Shown piece after piece: positions 34,976-41,262 of a stretch of 64,000 bases of DNA (position 1 is the first letter of the stretch; every line of letters starts with the position of its first letter). Source of the stretch: Prauserella marina (lineage in GTDB: Bacteria; Actinomycetota; Actinomycetes; Mycobacteriales; Pseudonocardiaceae). Below the pieces are notes generated by a model. The model saw only the letters and a program-made list of their open reading frames with translations. It did no database searches and was not told the origin of the DNA. The stretch covers positions 4,689,001 through 4,753,000 of the forward strand of contig NZ_CP016353.1 of the NCBI RefSeq assembly GCF_002240355.1, written 5' to 3'. The position numbers and the translations under genes were made by a program.

Positions 34976-36628
34976 TCATTCGGCAAGTGGTTGCCTCACC
35001 ACGATTTCGAAGTGCTCGCCGTCCGTGCGCGTCGCGAAGGTCCCGCCGAGCGCGGAACACCGCGCGCTCAGATTCGCGATGCCGCTGCCCTGGCCGGATT
35101 CGCCGTCCTTCCGGAGAACCCGGTCGTTGGCCACGCGCAGCAGGACCTCGTTCCCTGACAGTCGCGTCTCGACGGCACACACCTCGGCCTTGCTGTGCCT
35201 GAGCACGTTGGTCACCGCCTCGCGCAACACCGTCGCGAGCAACGCGTCGACGCGCGCGGGGAGGGCGGGGTGACCGAGGGCGAACCTGGCTTCGGTTCCC
35301 GCCGCCCGCAACACGTCGCGGGCGGATTCCAGTTCCTCGTCGAAGCAGACGTCCGCGCCGTCGTCGGGTACGGCGACCAGTTCGGCGAGTGACCTGCGGG
35401 CGAGGGTCGCGATCTCGTCCAGTTCGGCGCCGGCCGAACCGGGGACTCTCACCGCCAGCTCCGCTTTGATCGTGATCGCCGTGATCCCGTAGCCGAGGAA
35501 ATCGTGCACGTCCTTGGCGATCCTTCGCCGCTCCCGCGTCACCGCGATCTCGGCGAGCTGCCGCCGCGCCTCCCCCACCTGCCCGACGACCCTCGTGGTC
35601 TCCGCGATCCCGTGGAAAATCACGGCGAGCACGGCCGTGTCGATCGTCGCGGCAAGCAGCTCGTGCGTCGCGACTCCGCGAACGGTCAGCACGAAGGACG
35701 CGGCGAGCAGCAGGGAAGTGGCCAGCGGCCAGGAAAACCGGGCCGGGAGCGAGATCAGGACCGCTCCGGCCGCGAGCCCGACGAGTTGCGAATGCGGCGG
35801 CCCCGGCAGGAAAAGCGGCACCAGCGCCAGCACGATCTCGGCGGGCAGCGTCCACGACAACAGCGGAAACCGCCGCGCTTGCGTCCTCGGCAACGAATGA
35901 TGCAGCTGTAGCCCGACGACGGCACCGATCAGCAGCAGGTACCCCGCGAACAAAGGCGCGCCCGCGACGAAAAGCACGGCCACCACGAGATAGACGATGT
36001 GCACCGTGATCATGATCGGCACCATGAGCCGAGGGGTGAGATCGTCGGGCGCCTCGACCCGAACCGGATCCGGGGGTCTGCGCACCCGCCGCGCGGTTTC
36101 CGCGGCGAGCGCGATGATCCGCGTCGGATCCCCCTGCCCCGCAAGCCTGATGATCTCCGACAACGCCTTGCCGATGGAGCGCTCCAGCTCCCCGGAAGCC
36201 AGTTCTCGTTCCCTGGCAACCGATTCCTCGGCGAGCTGTCCCCTTGTCGCGTGAAGCCGCACGCGCAGCTCGTCGAGGCGGGTCAGCGCGAAGATCACCA
36301 GGCCATGGGAAATCGTGTTGCCGATCGCGTTCGCGCAGTCGTAGACCGTGGCAGTGTTCATCAGTCCCGCGGCGACCACGACCGCCGCGAAGGCCGCCCA
36401 CCTGACCCACCCTCGCACGATCAGCAGTAGCGACCCCGCGAGAAACCCCGGCAACCCGGCCCACGGGAACACCGCCACCTGGATCGCCAGCGTCCACCAG
36501 CCACGCAACCGCCTCGTCGCGGGAAGGCATTGCACGACCTGCACCGCGAACATCACCGCCGCGGCCCAGCCCGGCAGTTCCAGTCGCGGCCCCACCGCGA
36601 GCGCGGCCAGGACGACGACGATCAGCAC
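34976..36628 (-). CDS. Membrane sensor histidine kinase (HisKA_3), long sensor
   Basis: Sensor kinase of 550 residues. The first 350 residues hold two groups of membrane helices (about 1-110 and about 205-335), separated by a cytoplasmic helical segment and with little external sequence. The HisKA_3 His lies in AKDVHDFLGYGITA, with HATPase motifs REAVTNVLRHSKAE and GSGIANLSARCSALGG. GTG 36628 is the best start in frame. The double membrane module is longer than in the kinase at 866. Its partner is probably the convergent DesR-like regulator. Confidence 0.87.
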   Translation of the reverse strand: MLIVVVLAALAVGPRLELPGWAAAVMFAVQVVQCLPATRRLRGWWTLAIQVAVFPWAGLPGFLAGSLLLIVRGWVRWAAFAAVVVAAGLMNTATVYDCANAIGNTISHGLVIFALTRLDELRVRLHATRGQLAEESVARERELASGELERSIGKALSEIIRLAGQGDPTRIIALAAETARRVRRPPDPVRVEAPDDLTPRLMVPIMITVHIVYLVVAVLFVAGAPLFAGYLLLIGAVVGLQLHHSLPRTQARRFPLLSWTLPAEIVLALVPLFLPGPPHSQLVGLAAGAVLISLPARFSWPLATSLLLAASFVLTVRGVATHELLAATIDTAVLAVIFHGIAETTRVVGQVGEARRQLAEIAVTRERRRIAKDVHDFLGYGITAITIKAELAVRVPGSAGAELDEIATLARRSLAELVAVPDDGADVCFDEELESARDVLRAAGTEARFALGHPALPARVDALLATVLREAVTNVLRHSKAEVCAVETRLSGNEVLLRVANDRVLRKDGESGQGSGIANLSARCSALGGTFATRTDGEHFEIVVRQPLAE

Positions 36629-36656
36629 GATCGGGAATGGTATCGGCCGGCGAAAA

Positions 36657-36687
36657 CGGCCCGTGGCGCGAAGTACGCCACGGGCCG
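36657..36687 (-). terminator. Terminator hairpin of the PE-PPE-like gene
   Basis: CGGCCCGTGGCG and its exact complement flank a 7-base loop, 13 bases after the minus-strand stop at 36701. Confidence 0.85.
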
Positions 36688-36700
36688 CACCCCTTACCGA

Positions 36701-37459
36701 TCAGGGAATGACGCGGTTGCGCAGGTTGTTCGGGTATGGCCCCTCGCCGTGGGCGTTCAGTTCCCTCGCCACCTCGAAGGTGTAGAACGGGTGCGAAGCG
36801 AAGTAGCTGTCGAGGTTGGTCCCGCCGTAGCAGATGAGGTCGGCGCCACCCGGCGAGTTCGGGCCGTTGCACAGGCTCAGCGTCGGGTACTTGAACGCGT
36901 CGTGTGCACGGAAGCCCGCGCCGCCTGGTCCCGGAACCGGAAGGTGTCCGACGAGGCCACCGGGGTCACCCTGGACGTTCGAGTCGACCGGCTGGCGCCT
37001 GCCGTCGGCGAACAGGATGCCCTGGATGTTGCGGCCTGCCGGTTCGGTCTCCAGCACCGTGCCCGCGACGAGCGCGCCGAGGCTGAAGCCCGCGATGTAG
37101 ACCTTGGTGTCGAGGCCGCAGCCGTGCGTGACGTACAGGTCGTACAGCGCCTTGCGGAGGTTGGCGACGCCGACGTCGACGTTGTGGTAGAGGTTGATGT
37201 CGGTGATCGCGTTCGGGTAGGGAATGCGGACCGGGTCCGCGCCCTGCGGGGAGAACGAGCGGTTCAGCAGTTTCTCCGCACCGCCGTCCTGCCAGCCGGG
37301 GACCACGAACATCACCGGCGCGCACGCCTTGGCCGCCTTGGCCTGTTTGGCGGGGGCGGCCTGAGCGGCCCCCGAGGTGAGCACGGTCGCCACACAGGCG
37401 ACCGCGGCAGCGGCGGCGGTGAACCATCGCCGTCGCCGGGAACTGAATCTGGTCGTCAC
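36701..37459 (-). CDS. Secreted PE-PPE/cutinase-like alpha/beta hydrolase
   Basis: Secreted serine hydrolase of 252 residues. The signal peptide (WFTAAAAAVACVATVLTSGAAQA) is preceded by an Arg run. The mature domain has VMFVVPGWQDGG, the nucleophile elbow YIAGFSLGALVAG (GxSxG) and a late histidine region. This resembles the PE-PPE domain (cutinase-like lipases/esterases fused to PE/PPE proteins in mycobacteria), here stand-alone. GTG 37459 is chosen because a signal begins at once; ATG-like codons upstream would add a non-signal stretch. It is monocistronic with a strong terminator. Confidence 0.82.
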   Translation of the reverse strand: MTTRFSSRRRRWFTAAAAAVACVATVLTSGAAQAAPAKQAKAAKACAPVMFVVPGWQDGGAEKLLNRSFSPQGADPVRIPYPNAITDINLYHNVDVGVANLRKALYDLYVTHGCGLDTKVYIAGFSLGALVAGTVLETEPAGRNIQGILFADGRRQPVDSNVQGDPGGLVGHLPVPGPGGAGFRAHDAFKYPTLSLCNGPNSPGGADLICYGGTNLDSYFASHPFYTFEVARELNAHGEGPYPNNLRNRVIP

Positions 37460-37635
37460 AGTCCGTCCTTTCCATGGTGGTGCCGCGACAGCGGCGTGAC
37501 GGATCGTCACGTCCACCGGCGAGCGGTCACCAGGTCAGCGACCGGCCATATCCGGCCGGTGATCACTGACCTGCGGTGACGCCCGACAGCACCACCCGAT
37601 CCAGCGAACGGTGAGCCGCTACGGTGCGTGCCGCT
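37460..37635. other. Upstream region of the secreted hydrolase
   Basis: This part of the gene-free stretch 37460-38145 holds the promoter side of the hydrolase gene and no convincing gene. The rest of the stretch is dominated by the 21-bp repeats described next, with about 150 unassigned bases at 37782-37924. Confidence 0.4.
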
Positions 37636-37781
37636 GAGATCCGCGTCCAGGACGCCGAGATGCACGTTCGGGCCAGCGAGATGCGCATCCAGTGCGTGAG
37701 ATCCGCACTCGGGACGGCGAGATCCGCGCTCGGGACGGTGAGATCTGCATCCGGGAGGGCGAGATCCGCGCTCGGGTCGGC
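37636..37781 (-). repeat. 21-bp tandem repeat block A1, seven units
   Basis: GAGATCCGC followed by a variable CTCGGGACGGC-like part recurs at 37636, 37657, 37678, 37698, 37719, 37740 and 37761, so every 21 bases with one 20-base step. Read on the minus strand each unit is GCGGATCTCG plus a GC-rich tail, the same family as blocks A2 and B in opposite orientation. Translation gives heptads such as EIRARDG, but codon use and context do not support a gene. Confidence 0.85.
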
Positions 37782-37924
37782 ACACCGTCCGCGCGGCCGT
37801 CATGGCCTCCACGGTTGGTGGGGCCGCGAACCGCGGTGCGAGATCCGAGGCGCGAAACCGTACAAACAGGACGGAGCACGACCTTGCTCCGGAAGCCCCT
37901 GCGCGGTTCCGGCGGGCCTCGCGG

Positions 37925-38130
37925 CGTGAGTGCGGAACTCGGCGGCCTGGGCGGGGAACTCGACGACCTGGGCGCGGAACTCGGCAACCTGGGCGGGGGA
38001 CTCGACGCCCAGGTTGCGGATCTCGACGGGCTGGGCGGGGGACTCGCGGGTCCCGGGCGCCGCGGGCGGGTCCCGGGCGTTCCGGGCGAGTCCCGGACTG
38101 GTCCCGGGCTGGGCGGGGGACTCGCGGGGC
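37925..38130 (+). repeat. 21-bp tandem repeat block A2, six or more units
   Basis: GGAACTCG or GGATCTCG followed by a 13-base stretch like GCGGCCTGGGCGG recurs at 37934, 37955, 37976, 37997, 38018 and 38039. Looser copies run to about 38130. The block is head-to-head with A1 and ends just after the IclR stop. Confidence 0.85.
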
Positions 38131-38145
38131 GCGGGCTGGGCGCCG

Positions 38146-38895
38146 TCAGGGCAGCAGGGCTCGCCTCGCCTCCTCCGCCGTCCGCAGCAACTGGGCGGCG
38201 AACCTTTCCTTGTCACCACGGGAATACCGGGCGACGGGCATCGCGATGCTCAACGCCGCGATCTCACCTTCGATTGCCCCCAGTGCGACCGCGAACGCCG
38301 CGACCCCGGGTTCGCTCTCCTCGAAATTGGACCCGATGCGGTCGTGCCGGGTACCGGCCAGCTCACGATGAAGCGCGTCGAGATCCACGACGGGCCGGTC
38401 GTCGAGCGCCGCCGCCGTGTACCTGGCGTCCACCTCGTGCCTTGGCAGGCCCGCCAGCATCGCCTTGCCTGCCGAGGTGCGGTGCGCTGGCAGCCTGACC
38501 CCTGTCCGCAACCCGAACCTGAGCGCGTGGACAGCCTCGATGCCGTCGAGGTGATGGATCTCGGTACCCACGAGCACGGCGAGGTGACTGGTCTCCTCGA
38601 CTCGCTCGAAGAGTCGTTCGAGAAACGGGCGCACCCTCGCCCGCAGCGACGGCACCGAGCCGGAACCGGCAGGCCGCGGATAGGCGGGTCCCGGTTCGTA
38701 GCGTTTGTGCTCGCCCTGTACCGCGAAGTCGTCGCCGACGAGCGTCACCAACAGCCGTTGCGCCGTGGACGGGTTGACATCCAGCGCCCGCGCCGCCTCG
38801 GTCACGCTCAGCGAGCCTTGTGCGGCCATCAGCTTGAGGAGCACGAGCGCGCGGTGGACCGACTCAACGCGCCCCGGTTCGTCATTGCGTATCAC
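38146..38895 (-). CDS. IclR-family transcriptional regulator
   Basis: Regulator of 249 residues. The N-terminal HTH (about 10-70; SVHRALVLLKLMAAQGSLSVTEAARALDV) and a GAF-like IclR effector domain (LVGTEIHHLDGIEAVHALRF; LPAHRTSAGKAMLAGL) are complete. The start is GTG 38895. It faces the MHS-SDR-flavoprotein operon, and the 149-bp gap has two identical-type dyads, one overlapping its own start codon. It therefore probably represses itself and controls the operon in response to the transported substrate. Confidence 0.92.
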   Translation of the reverse strand: MIRNDEPGRVESVHRALVLLKLMAAQGSLSVTEAARALDVNPSTAQRLLVTLVGDDFAVQGEHKRYEPGPAYPRPAGSGSVPSLRARVRPFLERLFERVEETSHLAVLVGTEIHHLDGIEAVHALRFGLRTGVRLPAHRTSAGKAMLAGLPRHEVDARYTAAALDDRPVVDLDALHRELAGTRHDRIGSNFEESEPGVAAFAVALGAIEGEIAALSIAMPVARYSRGDKERFAAQLLRTAEEARRALLP

Positions 38896-38929
38896 GCAAA
38901 AACTCTACAACATCTTGCGACATGCGCAA
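38885..38929. promoter_or_regulatory. Twin IclR operators TTGCG-N5-CGCAA
   Basis: TTGCG-TATCA-CGCAA (38885-38899) and TTGCG-ACATG-CGCAA (38915-38929) share exact 5-bp arms and spacer length and lie 30 bases apart, about three helical turns. The second extends to TCTTGCG...CGCAAGA. They sit between the IclR gene and the divergent operon. Confidence 0.75.
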
Positions 38930-39044
38930 GACTTTGGTTACCGTTCGATCCGGTCAACCGGACGAACGCCTCCGGTGGTCACCAATCCGGCTCCGGCATG
39001 GACGGTACGAAATCGGAGCATCGCTCGGCCGACAAAGGAGTCGT

Positions 39045-40445
39045 ATGAGCCAGGCACCTTCTCTCCCCGGCAAACGGCCACTACGGCCGAGGACCCCCGC
39101 GCCCCCGAGGGCACGGCGCGCCGTCGCGAGCGGCACCTTCGGCTCGGCGCTGGAGTGGTTCGACTTCGCCGTCTACGGAGCGATGTCGGCGACGATCTTC
39201 CCCACGCTGTTCTTCCACTCGCTCGATCCCGCGATGGGCCTGCTCGCCTCGTTCTCGACCTTCGGCGTCGGCTTCTTCGCCCGCCCGCTCGGCGGCATCG
39301 TATTCGGTCACCTCGGCGACCGCATCGGCAGGAGGAAGGTCCTGCTGGCCACATTCCTCGCCATGGGAATCTCCTCGCTGATCATCGGCCTGCTTCCGCC
39401 ATATTCGGCCATCGGCCTGGCTGCACCGCTGCTGCTCGTGGTCATGCGATTCGTGCAGGGCTTCGCACTGGGCGGGGAAGCGACCGGCGCGCAGCTCATG
39501 ACCATGGAACACGCGCCGACCGACCGGCGCGCCTTCTACGGCGCCCTCATGGCGATGGGCTCTCCCATCAGCCAAGTCGCCGCCAACGCCATGCTCGCGC
39601 TGCTGTCGGCCCTGCTGAGCGAAGAGGCATTCCTTTCGTGGGGCTGGCGAATTCCGTTCCTGTTCAGCATCCTGCTCGTCGCGGTCGGCATCTACATCCG
39701 GATCAAGGTCGAGGAAACCCCGGTATTCAAGGAAAAGACCAGGGAACTCGCGACACAGGCGACGACACCGGCCGCCGTGCTGCGCGGCCACGGCCGGACG
39801 ATCGCCCGCCTCATTCTCGCCTTCTCGCCGATCGTCGTCACCTTCTACATCGTGACCGTCTTCGGCATCAGTTACCTGACCCAGCACGGATTCTCGACGA
39901 CCGACACGTTCACCATCATCATGATCTCCAACATCCTCTCGGTGATCGCGATCTGGTGGGGCGGGCGCCTCGCCGACGTGTACGGCCGCCGCAGGATCCT
40001 GCTCATCGGCTCGGCGGGCACACTCGCCGCCGCTGTCGTCTTCTTCCCCGTCGTCAACACGGGAAGCTATCCGGCGGCGCTGGCGATGGTCGCGTTCGCG
40101 CTCGTGGCGGCCCAGTTCGGCAACGCGGGCCAGGGCGCGCTGTTCGCCGAGGCATTTCCCACCCACATGCGCTACACCGGCTCCGCGCTGGCACTGACCG
40201 GGGCGAATCTGATCTTCGCCGCCCCAGCCCCGTTCCTCGCGTCGTGGCTCACCGGCCTCACCGGAGGTTCCACCGTCTCCATCACGATCTTCTGGGTCGC
40301 AGTCACGACAGCGGCGATCATCAACATGCTGCTCATGGACGACGGCAAGACCCTCGAAGGCGGGCGGCACACCTTCGGCAGATACGCACCGGCACCGGAA
40401 ACGGCACCGGCGGAAGTTCACCCCGAATCGAGGAGCACCGCATGA
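39045..40445 (+). CDS. MHS-family metabolite:proton symporter (MFS)
   Basis: Importer of 466 residues in the major facilitator superfamily, metabolite:H+ symporter group. It shows SALEWFDFAVYGAMSATIF in TM1, motif A GHLGDRIGRRKVLLAT and FVQGFALGGEATGA in TM4, all typical of shikimate, alpha-ketoglutarate, citrate and proline/betaine carriers. ATG 39045 with AAAGGAG is chosen. It is the first gene of an operon with an SDR (ATGA overlap) and a double flavoprotein. The substrate is probably a small organic acid that the operon then oxidises. Confidence 0.9.
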   Translation: MSQAPSLPGKRPLRPRTPAPPRARRAVASGTFGSALEWFDFAVYGAMSATIFPTLFFHSLDPAMGLLASFSTFGVGFFARPLGGIVFGHLGDRIGRRKVLLATFLAMGISSLIIGLLPPYSAIGLAAPLLLVVMRFVQGFALGGEATGAQLMTMEHAPTDRRAFYGALMAMGSPISQVAANAMLALLSALLSEEAFLSWGWRIPFLFSILLVAVGIYIRIKVEETPVFKEKTRELATQATTPAAVLRGHGRTIARLILAFSPIVVTFYIVTVFGISYLTQHGFSTTDTFTIIMISNILSVIAIWWGGRLADVYGRRRILLIGSAGTLAAAVVFFPVVNTGSYPAALAMVAFALVAAQFGNAGQGALFAEAFPTHMRYTGSALALTGANLIFAAPAPFLASWLTGLTGGSTVSITIFWVAVTTAAIINMLLMDDGKTLEGGRHTFGRYAPAPETAPAEVHPESRSTA

Positions 40446-41233
40446 CCACACCATCCACAGTGGATCGGACGGCGATCGTCACCGGCGGCGCGGGCGGTAT
40501 CGGAGCCGCGATCTGCGCTCGCCTCGCCCTCTCGGGCTACACGGTCGTCGTCACCGACATCGCGAGCGAGGCCGCCGACAAGGTCGCGGCAGCGCTTCCC
40601 TCACCGCACGGCGCCAAGCATCGCGGGTTCGCCGGCGACCTGACCAGTTCGGCCGTCAACCGCGAACTCGCCAAGCTTGCCGATTCCCCCATCGGCGTCA
40701 TCGTCAACGCGGTGGGCATCTCCCCCAAACGAAACGGCCGCAAGATCGCCTTCGCCGACCTCACCGACGAGGAATGGCACCGGATCATGGCCGTCAACGT
40801 CGCCGCGCCGTTCTTCCTCGTCCGCGAGGCGTATTCACGCATGCCCGCCGACGGCACGGCGAGCATCGTGAACCTGCTCTCCATCACCGCGAAACTGGGC
40901 TCGGGCGGCCAGGAAGACGCCGACTTCCCTCCCCATCTTCCCTCCAACGTCGCCTACGCGGCGAGCAAGGCCGCGTTGCAGAACCTCACCGCGAGCCTGT
41001 CGAGGGAACTCGCCGGACGACGGATTCGCGTCAACGGCGTGGCTCCCGGCTTCGTTCGAACCCCGATGATGGGCGAGGTTCCCGCCGAAGGGCGCCTGCT
41101 CGACCAAGTACCGATGAAGCGGTTCGCGCTGCCGGAGGAGATCGCCGACGCCGTGGACTTCCTGGTAAGCGACAGGGCTGCCTACATCACCGGCACTAGC
41201 CTCGACATCAACGGCGGCTGGCTCACCTGCTAG
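40442..41233 (+). CDS. Short-chain dehydrogenase/reductase
   Basis: Classical SDR of 263 residues. The cofactor motif is VTGGAGGIGAAICARL, the NAG-like motif is NAVGIS, the catalytic Ser lies in NLLSITAKLG, and the catalytic Tyr and Lys in VAYAASKAAL. The C-terminal part (PMKRFALPEEIADAVDFLVS; GTSLDINGGW) is typical of 3-ketoacyl-reductase-like members. Asp in VVVTDIASEA suggests NAD preference. It is coupled to the transporter by a 4-base overlap and probably oxidises a hydroxyl group of the imported compound. Confidence 0.9.
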   Translation: MTTPSTVDRTAIVTGGAGGIGAAICARLALSGYTVVVTDIASEAADKVAAALPSPHGAKHRGFAGDLTSSAVNRELAKLADSPIGVIVNAVGISPKRNGRKIAFADLTDEEWHRIMAVNVAAPFFLVREAYSRMPADGTASIVNLLSITAKLGSGGQEDADFPPHLPSNVAYAASKAALQNLTASLSRELAGRRIRVNGVAPGFVRTPMMGEVPAEGRLLDQVPMKRFALPEEIADAVDFLVSDRAAYITGTSLDINGGWLTC

Positions 41234-41262
41234 CAGGACCCGACCCGACAGGGAGCACGAGC

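Noticed and set aside
37636-38130. CRISPR array
   Set aside because: Units are contiguous 21-bp repeats with no unique spacers, and no cas genes are present.
37692-38498. Protein with heptads EIRARDG
   Set aside because: The heptads come from the 21-bp repeat; the frame then runs antisense through the IclR gene.
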